A DNA stretch of 64,000 bases from Paenibacillus timonensis (lineage in GTDB: Bacteria; Bacillota; Bacilli; Paenibacillales; Paenibacillaceae): positions 1-64,000 of the forward strand of contig NZ_JAKSXN010000018.1 of assembly GCF_022427145.1 (NCBI RefSeq). Direction: 5' to 3'. The notes beneath the pieces were generated by a model. The model was given only the letters and a program-made list of their open reading frames with translations. It did not search any database and was not told where the DNA came from. Both the position numbers and the translations under genes were made by a program. Positions 54,103-61,834 of this stretch are shown piece after piece (within the stretch, counting starts at the first letter, position 1; every line of letters begins with the position of its first letter).

Positions 54103-54865
54103 GTTCGGCCGACCTCCCTAAATAAGCTTCGATCACTTCGGGATGGGAGCGAACGGTTTGTGGGTCGCCTTCGGCGATCAGTTTGCCATAACTCAGTACC
54201 TGGAGATGATCGCAAAGGTTCATGACGAACGGGATATCGTGCTCGATGAGCAAAATGCTTAAATCATAGCGGTCGCGAATATCCCGAATTAAGGATGTCA
54301 ACTCTGCCGATTCGCTGTGGTTCATCCCGGCGGCGGGTTCGTCCAAGAGCAGGAGAGAAGGGCGCAGGGCGAGAGCCCGGGCTATTTCCAGCTTGCGTTG
54401 GGAACCGTACGGAAGGCTTCCTGCCTTGACGTCGCGGACGTCTTCTAGTCCGACCGACTCCAGTAAATTTTCCGCCTCCGAGCGAATGTTCTTCTCTTCC
54501 AAGGCAAAGCTGGGAAAGCGAAGCAGGGTAGCCCACAACCCCGATCTCTTATGGATTTGAGCCGCGACCATCACGTTTTCCAAGACGGTCAATCCTTTGA
54601 ACAGGCGAATGTTTTGAAACGTTCGCGCCAGGCCAAGCGCGGCGATTTCGTCCGGTCTTTTGCCGGAGATATCGTTACCCTGGAAAAAGACCTTTCCCTC
54701 GGTTGGCTGGACGAGAGAAGTTAACATGTTGAATACCGTCGTTTTCCCGGCACCGTTCGGGCCAATCAATCCATGAATCTGTCCGGGCTTTATTTGGATA
54801 CGATAAGAATCGACGGCGGTTAAGCCTTTGTATTTTTTGGTCAGGCCAGTCGCTTCCAATATCAT
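54095..54865 (-). CDS. livG: LIV-type ABC transporter ATPase, LivG-like
   Basis: A 256-residue ATP-binding protein. Walker A is GPNGAGKTT, signature YGSQRKLEIARAL, Walker B LLLDEPAAGMNH. The unusual YGSQR in the signature is common in LivG proteins. A TTG start five codons upstream is possible, but GGAGGTG precedes the ATG at 54865. Part of the same operon. Confidence 0.94.
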   Translation of the reverse strand: MILEATGLTKKYKGLTAVDSYRIQIKPGQIHGLIGPNGAGKTTVFNMLTSLVQPTEGKVFFQGNDISGKRPDEIAALGLARTFQNIRLFKGLTVLENVMVAAQIHKRSGLWATLLRFPSFALEEKNIRSEAENLLESVGLEDVRDVKAGSLPYGSQRKLEIARALALRPSLLLLDEPAAGMNHSESAELTSLIRDIRDRYDLSILLIEHDIPFVMNLCDHLQVLSYGKLIAEGDPQTVRSHPEVIEAYLGRSAEHA

Positions 54866-54896
54866 GACGCACACCTCCAATATCGAAATAGAAGCA

Positions 54897-55550
54897 TTAA
54901 GTGTGCTGGGACGAGAAAATGCGGTTTCGTGTACCCAGTATGTGTTCGATCATTCGCTTTCTCGCCGCTTGCGGATCTTTGTTCTTGATCATCTCGACGA
55001 TCTCGCGATGTTCGTCATTCATTGTGTTCGTGCTGCCGATTTTCATATCCAAGTAGAGCACGCGCTGCATGTTATCTAGATTGTTGATGATCAGCTTTTT
55101 GAGCCTGCCATTATTGCTCGCTTCGGCCACGGCGGCGTGAAAATCGAAGTTCAGTCGCATATAATCGACCTCGCTGATTCCGGACTGCGGAGGGATGTCA
55201 GCTCCGACAAGTTGTTCCATCTTGTCGATCGCTTGGCGTGAGGCGTAGGAAGCGGCCAGTTCCGCCGCGCCGCCTTCCAGAATCAGCCTAAGCGAGATCA
55301 ACTCGTCCAGATCCTTTAAATTGACCTGGCTTACGAGGCATCCCTTGAAGGGGATGATTTCGACTAGTCCTTCATGATTCAGGATGTTGATTGCATCGCG
55401 AATCGGTGTTTTGCTGGTTTGGAATTGCTCGGCTAAATCTCCGGCGTGTATCGTTTCTCCCGCCTGTAGTTCCCCATAGACAATCATGTCTTTTAACCGC
55501 CGGTATACCTGATCGGTCAGTGAGGCTTTCTCCACTTTGCTCACGGGCAT
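54897..55550 (-). CDS. GntR-family regulator (FCD/FadR subfamily)
   Basis: A 217-residue GntR regulator. The winged HTH spans about 8-75 (ETIHAGDLAEQFQTSKTPIRDAINILNHEGLVEI), and the FCD ligand-sensing domain lies at about 85-205. It is likely to control the operon in which it sits, between the isoaspartyl peptidase and LIV genes, and may bind the palindrome at 56544-56555. The ligand may be a substrate of the importer or hydrolases. AAGGAGAG precedes the ATG. Confidence 0.9.
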   Translation of the reverse strand: MPVSKVEKASLTDQVYRRLKDMIVYGELQAGETIHAGDLAEQFQTSKTPIRDAINILNHEGLVEIIPFKGCLVSQVNLKDLDELISLRLILEGGAAELAASYASRQAIDKMEQLVGADIPPQSGISEVDYMRLNFDFHAAVAEASNNGRLKKLIINNLDNMQRVLYLDMKIGSTNTMNDEHREIVEMIKNKDPQAARKRMIEHILGTRNRIFSSQHT

Positions 55551-55569
55551 CTCTCCTTGGAAATTGGGA

Positions 55570-56511
55570 TCAGGTCACATCGGATGTCTCGAACGTATCG
55601 GTGTTATGGCTTGGCAGTTGTACTAAAGGTACCTGCTCGAGAATACCGTTGCGAATCATGGCGACAGGAAAGCTGACGCAATTGTGCACCGCTGCTGCCC
55701 GCCCAGAACTGTCGACGACCAGGATCCCGCCGAATTCGCCGGTGAGCCGGTGGAGTCTATGGATCGCTTTTGTTGCCGCCTCTTGGGGATGTGAGCCTGA
55801 TTTGATTTCTTCCTCGACAAATTTCGCAGTTAAGGTTGAAATAAATGCCTCGCCGCGTCCGGTGCATACCACTGCACAATAACTTGAGGCGAAAATGCCC
55901 CCGCCGATGTATGGAGTGTCTCCGACTCGACCGGGGAGCTTCAGGAAGGAGCCGCCCGTCGAGGAGGCTGCGGCCAGCCCTCCATGATCGTCAAGAAGGA
56001 CGCAGCCGACCGTATCGGATTCCTTGATCAGCCCGGTGAAGGCGCTGAATTCGACTTCTTTGCCGCTGCGCTTTAGATGGATTGCCGTTTCCCAGGAGGC
56101 AAGCTGCACCGCGGTGATGCAATTATCTGCAGAGAAGCCGTGTTCCCTGGCAAATAAGGTGGCTCCTGTTCCGGCTAACACGACATGCCGGCTTTCCTCC
56201 ATCACTTTACGGGCAACGGAGACGGCATGCCTAACCTCCTGCATTGCCGCCACAGCAGCGAATTTTCCAGTTACGCCGTCCATGATGGCGCCGTCGACCT
56301 CGACATAACCGTCGCGGTTCAGGACGGAGCCGAGCCCTGCATTGTAAAGCGGGTTGTTCTCCAGTTCATTAACAGCTTTCTCCGCAGCGGTTAATCGGTC
56401 ATGTCCGCGGGCCAGCTCCTGGTATGCGGTTAATGCTGCAGCTTCAAGGCCAAGCATGTAAGGGGGATCCGTTTTCGTCTCAACACTCCCGTGAACTAAA
56501 ATAACACTCAA
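55570..56511 (-). CDS. Isoaspartyl peptidase/L-asparaginase family Ntn hydrolase
   Basis: A 313-residue Ntn-hydrolase. The conserved NPLYNAGLGSVLNRDG is at 53-68 and the autocleavage threonine is Thr167 in ESDTVGCV. Family enzymes remove beta-linked aspartyl residues from isoaspartyl dipeptides or hydrolyse asparagine; the two cannot be separated by motif alone. The start is TTG at 56511, with GGGGGT before it; no ATG gives this N terminus. It opens the operon with gntR, the LIV importer and the creatininase gene. Confidence 0.88.
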   Translation of the reverse strand: MSVILVHGSVETKTDPPYMLGLEAAALTAYQELARGHDRLTAAEKAVNELENNPLYNAGLGSVLNRDGYVEVDGAIMDGVTGKFAAVAAMQEVRHAVSVARKVMEESRHVVLAGTGATLFAREHGFSADNCITAVQLASWETAIHLKRSGKEVEFSAFTGLIKESDTVGCVLLDDHGGLAAASSTGGSFLKLPGRVGDTPYIGGGIFASSYCAVVCTGRGEAFISTLTAKFVEEEIKSGSHPQEAATKAIHRLHRLTGEFGGILVVDSSGRAAAVHNCVSFPVAMIRNGILEQVPLVQLPSHNTDTFETSDVT

Positions 56512-56543
56512 TGTTAGTTACCCCCTGTACTCATGATGTTTTA

Positions 56544-56598
56544 GCGATATATCGCAAATATTTATTCGGAATATAGCACGTTAATTCAGAAGGGACAA
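56544..56598 (-). promoter_or_regulatory. Promoter and candidate GntR operator of the isoaspartyl-peptidase operon
   Basis: On the minus strand TTGTCC (56598-56593), 17 nt and TATATT (56575-56570). The perfect palindrome GCGATATATCGC (56544-56555) lies about 8-19 nt after the predicted start of transcription. It is a good candidate binding site for the GntR protein encoded in the operon. Confidence 0.6.
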
Positions 56599-56696
56599 TA
56601 GGATGTGTTGAAAAATGTAAACTAATATGACGTAAATGCAAATTTCGACAATAACTGATGTTCGCTATTATTACATTAACGGGCACATGGGGAAAA

Positions 56697-56729
56697 AGAA
56701 AAAGTGCAGGGGTCACCCCTGCACTTTTT
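56697..56729. terminator. Bidirectional terminator beside the GH13 gene
   Basis: AAAAAGTGCAGGGG and CCCCTGCACTTTTT form a perfect stem with a 3-nt loop. It terminates the GH13 gene on the minus strand and could also stop plus-strand transcription. Confidence 0.85.
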
Positions 56730-56757
56730 CGGTAGCTTATATATGCGTTCGTATCGG

Positions 56758-58503
56758 TTAGTTATTCATGGTCAACACGGCATAACCGTAAGCCGGAAGC
56801 TTAACGGCGAGCTTGCCGCCCGATGTATTGTAGGTTTGACCGCTGAAGGCGTCGCGCCAAGCCTGCCCGGCCGCAGGAACCTCGAGGGTCTGTCCGGCAT
56901 CGTAATTGTTCAGCAGGACAAGCACCTTTTCTCCGTTCAGTACGCGTTCATAAGCCAGCTTCGAGCCTTCCTTCTCCGCGAGTAGGAACTTCAAGCTTCC
57001 GGTACGCAGCGGAGCCAGCTGCTTGCGAACCGCGATCAGTTTCTGATAGAACGCGAACAAGTCGCGATCCTGGCGTTTCACATCCCATTCCATACACTTG
57101 CGGCAATCCGGATCTTGACCGCCGTCGAGGCCCACTTCGTCACCATAATAGATGCAAGGCGTTCCGCTGTATGTAAACTGGAACAGGGCCGCCAGCTTCA
57201 TTTGGGCTTTGTTGCCTTCGCATAACGTCAGCAGGCGAGGCGTGTCGTGGCTATCCAGCAAATTAAAGGCCACTTCGCTCGCCTGGAGCGGATACCGGGA
57301 CAGCTGCTTGCCGATCGCATTGGCGAAACCTTCGGAATCCAACGTGCCGCGCACGACGAAATCAAGCACCGCTTCGGTGAACGGGTAGTTCATGACGGCG
57401 TCGAATTGATCCCCTTGCAGCCAGCCGGACGACTCGTGCCAAATTTCGCCCAAGATGTAGGCGTCCGGGTTGGCGGCTTTCACCGTTTTGCGGAAATCGC
57501 GCCAGAAAGCATGGTCCACTTCGTTAGCGACGTCCAGCCGCCAGCCGTCGATTCCGACTTCCTTAATCCAAAACTCGGCGACCTTCAGCAAGTATTCTTT
57601 GACTTCCGGATTTTCGGTATTCAATTTGGGCATCAGCGGTTCGAATGCAAACGTGTCGTACGTCGGCACGCCGTCCTTCACCTGCAGCGGGTATTCACGC
57701 ACGTAGAACCAATCCTTGTAGCGGGACTTGTCGCCTTTTTCCATCACGTCGACGAAAGGAGCAAACGTCTTGCCGGAGTGGTTGAATACGGCGTCGAACA
57801 ATACCCGGATGCCGCGCTCGTGGCAGGCTTGAACCAGCTTTTTGATGGTGGCGATGTCGCCGAAATGCGGATCGATCTTCATATAATCGGCCGTATCGTA
57901 TTTATGGTTGGTCGTCGCTTCAAACAACGGGGTGAAATAGATGCCCGTCACCCCAAGTTCGCTCAGATGGTCGAGGTGATCGATGACGCCTTGCAGATCC
58001 CCGCCGAAGAAGTTATCGCGTTCCGGCTTGCCGCCCCAAGGCAATACGCCTTTTGGATCGTTACTCGGGTCGCCATTGGCGAAGCGCTCCGGGAAGATTT
58101 GATAGAAGATGGCGTCCTTCACCCAAGCCGGCGGTGTAAACACGTCGATCGGATTAATGAACGGGAATTCGAACAGCCGTTCCGGACCGGCCGGACGTTC
58201 TTTTGTAAATTCGCTTTCCGTCATCCAGATTTGCTCGTCGCCGGATTTCAGCAGAAAACCGTATCTCGTCCGGCGCAGCGGCGGTTGGTAGGCACATTCC
58301 CAATAATCGAACATCTCATCGCTGATCATCAAGGTCATCGGAATCAGCTCTTTGCTCTGATCCCACATGTATTTGTCCCCAACAAAAGCGTAGACCTCGG
58401 TAAGATCATTTTTCTTGGCGCGCAGGCGCAGATGGAGCGTTTTGTTGTCGTAGGCATAAGTCCAGTTGAGTTTGGGACGGTGATACACCGCTTCGAGTAA
58501 CAT
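56758..58503 (-). CDS. GH13 neopullulanase/cyclomaltodextrinase-type alpha-glycosidase
   Basis: A 581-residue cytosolic glycosidase. A CBM34-like N-terminal domain (about 1-120) precedes the GH13 barrel; catalytic residues are Asp324 (GWRLDVANE), Glu353 (LGEIWHESS) and Asp420 (LLDSHDTPR), with FDAVFNHSGK earlier. N-terminal CBM34 plus barrel matches neopullulanase, maltogenic amylase and cyclomaltodextrinase, which split imported maltodextrins or cyclodextrins. Exact specificity is not resolved. AGGAGGG lies 8 nt before the ATG. Confidence 0.9.
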   Translation of the reverse strand: MLLEAVYHRPKLNWTYAYDNKTLHLRLRAKKNDLTEVYAFVGDKYMWDQSKELIPMTLMISDEMFDYWECAYQPPLRRTRYGFLLKSGDEQIWMTESEFTKERPAGPERLFEFPFINPIDVFTPPAWVKDAIFYQIFPERFANGDPSNDPKGVLPWGGKPERDNFFGGDLQGVIDHLDHLSELGVTGIYFTPLFEATTNHKYDTADYMKIDPHFGDIATIKKLVQACHERGIRVLFDAVFNHSGKTFAPFVDVMEKGDKSRYKDWFYVREYPLQVKDGVPTYDTFAFEPLMPKLNTENPEVKEYLLKVAEFWIKEVGIDGWRLDVANEVDHAFWRDFRKTVKAANPDAYILGEIWHESSGWLQGDQFDAVMNYPFTEAVLDFVVRGTLDSEGFANAIGKQLSRYPLQASEVAFNLLDSHDTPRLLTLCEGNKAQMKLAALFQFTYSGTPCIYYGDEVGLDGGQDPDCRKCMEWDVKRQDRDLFAFYQKLIAVRKQLAPLRTGSLKFLLAEKEGSKLAYERVLNGEKVLVLLNNYDAGQTLEVPAAGQAWRDAFSGQTYNTSGGKLAVKLPAYGYAVLTMNN

Positions 58504-58579
58504 AGATAATCCCTCCTGAAATAGTTAAGTGGACGGCTTTGTCCGCCAGGCTCCCGAATCATCGACAGGCTTCATAAGC

Positions 58580-58622
58580 AAAAAAAGCACATCCAAGCCG
58601 ATGAACGGGCCGAGGATGTACC
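58580..58622 (-). terminator. Leader terminator upstream of the GH13 gene
   Basis: On the minus strand GTACATCC (58621-58614) pairs with GGATGTGC (58594-58587), extended by GGC/GCC, followed by seven T. It lies between the promoter at 58690 and the GH13 start at 58503, with no gene before it, so it should attenuate the GH13 transcript or end a small RNA. Confidence 0.6.
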
Positions 58623-58689
58623 TTTCGATAACAGCGCCTTCAAATTATTGAACCGAGCGGCAAAGCTAGTATTGCTCTCATTGATCCGG

Positions 58690-58718
58690 ATTATAACACT
58701 GTTCAAACCATTGCACAA
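58690..58718 (-). promoter_or_regulatory. Promoter of the GH13 gene with overlapping operator
   Basis: On the minus strand TTGTGC (58718-58713), 17 nt and TATAAT (58695-58690). The spacer contains GTTCAAACCATTGCAC (58701-58716), 13 of 16 positions identical to the reverse of the operator before pgmB. Confidence 0.65.
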
Positions 58719-58930
58719 GACGGGAGGAAAAAGGGAAGGGTTTCGGATGAAAAAGACGGGAAAACATGGACATGCAGTCCTAAACATCGCTTGATACATA
58801 GAGAAAAAACGCACAAGCATGCCACGGATGCGATCGTTTGGCAAACTCGTGAAACTATAAAAAATGCGAAATTTGGAGTAAACAGAAGAAAAAAAGAGAA
58901 ATGAATTGATTTACCCCTATTTAAGCTCTG

Positions 58931-58994
58931 TGCAAACGTTTTTACAAGTTCCATGTCATGATGTATGATGTGTTACATGGATAAAGCGCTTTCG
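58931..58994 (+). promoter_or_regulatory. Promoter of malEFG with LacI operator and cre site
   Basis: TTTACA (58941-58946), 17 nt and TATGAT (58964-58969). TGCAAACGTTTTTACA (58931-58946) overlaps the -35 and is a LacI-type operator. ATAAAGCGCTTTCG (58981-58994), just after the predicted start of transcription, fits the CcpA cre consensus at 11-12 of 14 positions. Positions support double repression. Confidence 0.7.
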
Positions 58995-59058
58995 GGCAGG
59001 AAATACTAAACTATCGCAGGAAGAAGTCACAACGCCGAAATAGTTTCAGGTATTTTCT

Positions 59059-59074
59059 GAAAACGTTTGCGCAA
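59059..59074 (+). promoter_or_regulatory. Second LacI-type operator before malE
   Basis: GAAAACGTTTGCGCAA lies 36 nt before the malE ATG, inside the leader. It carries the core AAACGTTTGC of the family. Confidence 0.6.
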
Positions 59075-59109
59075 CATCGTCTATATAATATTTAGGAGGG
59101 GTTATTGTA

Positions 59110-60432
59110 ATGAAGTTCAAAAAGGCATTGACCTTGATTGCAGCATTGTCCTTGGTTGTCTCGATCACGGCTTGCGGATCGAACAATAACGGCGGCAACA
59201 ACGGCAGCGCAAACGCTCCGGCCAACCAAACCGAAAACACAGGGAATACGGGAACTGGCGAAAACGCTTCGGTGGATTCGATCGTTCCGGAAGACGGCGC
59301 CGAGCTGGTCGTTTGGGAAAGTAAAGAAGAGAAAGTGTTTACGGAAGAAATCGCCAAACAATTTACGGAGAAATACGGCGTTAATGTAAAAATCGAAGAA
59401 GTGGCTCCAACCGATCAAATCGGTAAATTGACGCAAGACGGTCCTTCCGGTCTGGCTGCCGACGTATTGATCGTCCCTCACGATCATTTGGGTAACGCGG
59501 CAACATCCGGCTTGATTTTGCCGAACGACGCGTTTGCCGAAGAAACGACGAAAAACAATACGGAAGCCTCCATCCAAGGCGCGACCTATGACGGCGTGCT
59601 GTACGGCTATCCGAGAGCAGCCGAAACGATGGCTCTGTATTACAATAAATCGATCCTTCCGGAAGCGCCGAAGGACTTTAAAGACGTGCTGGAATTCAGC
59701 AAAACGTTTACCGACAAATCCAAAAACAAATACGGCATCATGTGGGAAGTCGGCAACATGTACTTCAACTATCCGTTCATTGCCAGCACAGGCGGTTACC
59801 TGTTCGGCGATAACGGCACGAACCCAGAAGATATCGGGTTGGCTAACGATGGAGCAATTGAAGGCCTGAAAGTATTCCAAAGCATTAAAGCCGCTTTGCC
59901 GATCAACAGCGGCGACATCAACCCGGACATCAAACGCAGCTTGTTTAACGAAGGCGACGTTGCGATGGACATCAACGGTCCTTGGGAATTGGCAGGATAT
60001 AAAGCCGCTCTCGGCGACAACCTGGGTCTGGCTCCGTATCCGACGGTCAATGGTAAAACGGCGATCACATTCTCCGGGATTAAAGTGTGGGTGGTTAACT
60101 CCTTTACGAAATATCCAAACGCAGCGAAATTGTTCGCGCACTTTGCTTCTTCGAAAGATGCTCAGCTCTTGCTGAACGAAAAGGTCGGCGCGGTTCCGAC
60201 GAACCTTGAAGCGCTGGAAGCCGATCAAATCAAAAACGATCCGTACGTATCGGCCTTTGCTGAACAAGCGAAAAACTCGCAACCGATGCCTTCTATTCCG
60301 GAAATGTCCAACGTTTGGGCTCCTGTAAACGCAGCGTTCCCGGAAATCTGGAATAATAACGCGGATCCGAAACAAGCTATGGAAAGTGCAGTCAAGCAAA
60401 TTAAGGAATTGAACAGCGGGGCAGCTGAGTAA
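59110..60432 (+). CDS. malE: Maltose/maltodextrin ABC substrate-binding lipoprotein
   Basis: A 440-residue secreted solute-binding lipoprotein. The signal peptide ends in SITACGSN (Cys22); a Gly/Asn/Thr-rich linker (about 23-60) is followed by a Type II periplasmic-binding fold with VVWESKEEKVFTEEI, ADVLIVPHDHLGNAATSGL, YGYPRAAETMALYYNKSI and IKVWVVNSFTKYPNAAKLF, close to MalE. It captures maltodextrins for MalF/MalG. The terminus ends with VKQIKELNSG. AGGAGGGG precedes the ATG by 8 nt. Confidence 0.9.
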   Translation: MKFKKALTLIAALSLVVSITACGSNNNGGNNGSANAPANQTENTGNTGTGENASVDSIVPEDGAELVVWESKEEKVFTEEIAKQFTEKYGVNVKIEEVAPTDQIGKLTQDGPSGLAADVLIVPHDHLGNAATSGLILPNDAFAEETTKNNTEASIQGATYDGVLYGYPRAAETMALYYNKSILPEAPKDFKDVLEFSKTFTDKSKNKYGIMWEVGNMYFNYPFIASTGGYLFGDNGTNPEDIGLANDGAIEGLKVFQSIKAALPINSGDINPDIKRSLFNEGDVAMDINGPWELAGYKAALGDNLGLAPYPTVNGKTAITFSGIKVWVVNSFTKYPNAAKLFAHFASSKDAQLLLNEKVGAVPTNLEALEADQIKNDPYVSAFAEQAKNSQPMPSIPEMSNVWAPVNAAFPEIWNNNADPKQAMESAVKQIKELNSGAAE

Positions 60433-60460
60433 GTCAGAACTTACTTTCACCCAGTGAGGA

Positions 60461-60498
60461 AAGGTTGAGCCCGCCGCTTCTAGCGGCGGGTCAACCTT
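60461..60498 (+). promoter_or_regulatory. Stable hairpin between malE and malF
   Basis: AAGGTTGA and TCAACCTT close an inner GCCCGCCGC/GCGGCGGG stem with a short loop. It lacks a T tract. Hairpins between binding-protein and permease genes often stabilise the upstream mRNA and lower downstream expression, giving more MalE than MalF. Confidence 0.65.
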
Positions 60499-60529
60499 AA
60501 TTTCCCAAGGGAGAGGAGAAGGAAGGGAA

Positions 60530-61834
60530 ATGGACCGACACCAACATCGGGATCGGGCGACGCTATTGTCGATATTGTGCATGGGCCTGGGACAACTCTA
60601 CAATCGACAATATATCAAAGGGTTGTTGTTCGTCCTATTTGAAGCTTTTAGCGTCATTTATTTCATTCGGAACTTAGGATATGCGGTTTGGGGGATCATC
60701 ACGCTCGGGGAGACGCCTAGAACCGGTGCCAATATGAACGGCAACTGGGATCACTCGATCTTCATCATGATCCAAAGTTTGATTACGCTGCTGTTTGTGG
60801 CGGTTTTTATCCTTGTGTATGTCATGAACGTCCGCGACGCCCGCAAAATCGGGCAGGAACGGGACAACGGCAAGAAACCAAATAACTTTAAACAATCTGT
60901 ACGTTATGTATTGGACTACAAATTCGCTGTTGCATTTTTGAGTATTCCCGCTCTCGGGATTTTATTTTTTACCGTCATGCCGATCATTTTCATGATCTTG
61001 CTTGCGTTTACCAACTATTCAGCGCCTAAACATATCCCGCCGGCCATGCTGGTCGATTGGGTTGGATTCGGAACGTTTAAGAATCTGGTGGCGCTCAAGA
61101 CCTGGAGCCATACCTTTTACGGCGTATTGACCTGGACGATTATCTGGGCGATTTTGTCGACGGTAACAACCTACTTCGGTGGTCTACTCGTAGCTTTGCT
61201 GATCAATCAGAAGGGCATTCGCTTTAAAGGGCTGTGGAGAACGATCTTAATTCTTCCTTACGCCATTCCGCAGCTGATCTCGCTGCTTGTGATGAAAAAT
61301 ATGTTTAACGGCCAGTTTGGTCCGATTAACCAGTATCTTGGATACTTCGGGCTGGGCGGACTGCCTTGGCTGACCGACCCGTTCTGGGCCAAAGTAACGG
61401 TGATTATCGTTAATATGTGGGTGGGGATTCCGGTCTCCATGCTGCTGATCCTGGGCGTGCTGACCACGATTCCGAAGGACCTGTACGAGGCGGCCGAAGT
61501 GGATGGAGCTACCGGGTATCAAAAATTCAGAATCGTCACGCTGCCGATGATCCTGTTTACGACGGCGCCAACGCTGATTACCCAATTTGCCGGTAACATC
61601 AACAACTTTAATGCCATCTTCCTGTTGACGGGCGGCGATCCGGTCAAAGGCGATTACCAATACGCCGGGGCCACCGACCTCCTGGTTACGTGGCTGTATA
61701 AGCTGACGTTGAACCAAAATAAATACAACATGGCCTCTGCTATCGGGATCATCATTTTCATCATTATCGCTTCGTTCTCGATTTACAACTACCGCAGAAC
61801 CAAGTCGTTTAAAGAGGAGGATATGATCCAATGA
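60530..61834 (+). CDS. malF: Maltodextrin ABC transporter permease MalF
   Basis: A 434-residue permease. It has an unusual N-terminal region like TM2/DUF-type proteins (TLLSILCMGLGQLYNRQYIKGLLFVLFEAF, about 10-40), then the binding-protein-dependent permease core with the coupling motif EAAEVDGATGYQKFRIVTLP. It is cotranslated with malG (stop and start overlap by 4 nt). Importer components match; the ATPase gene (MalK/MsmX) is not in the window. Confidence 0.92.
   Translation: MDRHQHRDRATLLSILCMGLGQLYNRQYIKGLLFVLFEAFSVIYFIRNLGYAVWGIITLGETPRTGANMNGNWDHSIFIMIQSLITLLFVAVFILVYVMNVRDARKIGQERDNGKKPNNFKQSVRYVLDYKFAVAFLSIPALGILFFTVMPIIFMILLAFTNYSAPKHIPPAMLVDWVGFGTFKNLVALKTWSHTFYGVLTWTIIWAILSTVTTYFGGLLVALLINQKGIRFKGLWRTILILPYAIPQLISLLVMKNMFNGQFGPINQYLGYFGLGGLPWLTDPFWAKVTVIIVNMWVGIPVSMLLILGVLTTIPKDLYEAAEVDGATGYQKFRIVTLPMILFTTAPTLITQFAGNINNFNAIFLLTGGDPVKGDYQYAGATDLLVTWLYKLTLNQNKYNMASAIGIIIFIIIASFSIYNYRRTKSFKEEDMIQ

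Larger units (their letters stand above)
58504..59109. other. Divergent regulatory region between GH13 and malE
   Basis: A 606 bp gap between two divergent maltodextrin units. It holds the GH13 promoter, a leader terminator, a malE promoter, three LacI-type operators and a cre-like site, each described separately. The part around 58730-58920 has no recognised content. Confidence 0.7.

Noticed and set aside
57247-58500. 417-codon plus-strand frame opposite the GH13 gene
   Set aside because: It is antisense to a well-supported enzyme with intact catalytic motifs; the length reflects GC-rich codon usage.
58580-58720. T-box leader before GH13 gene
   Set aside because: No conserved T-box sequence or specifier-like structure was recognised; the gene has no tRNA- or amino-acid link.
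59092-60582. 496-codon minus-strand frame opposite malE
   Set aside because: It is antisense to the MalE lipoprotein and contains no recognisable domain.
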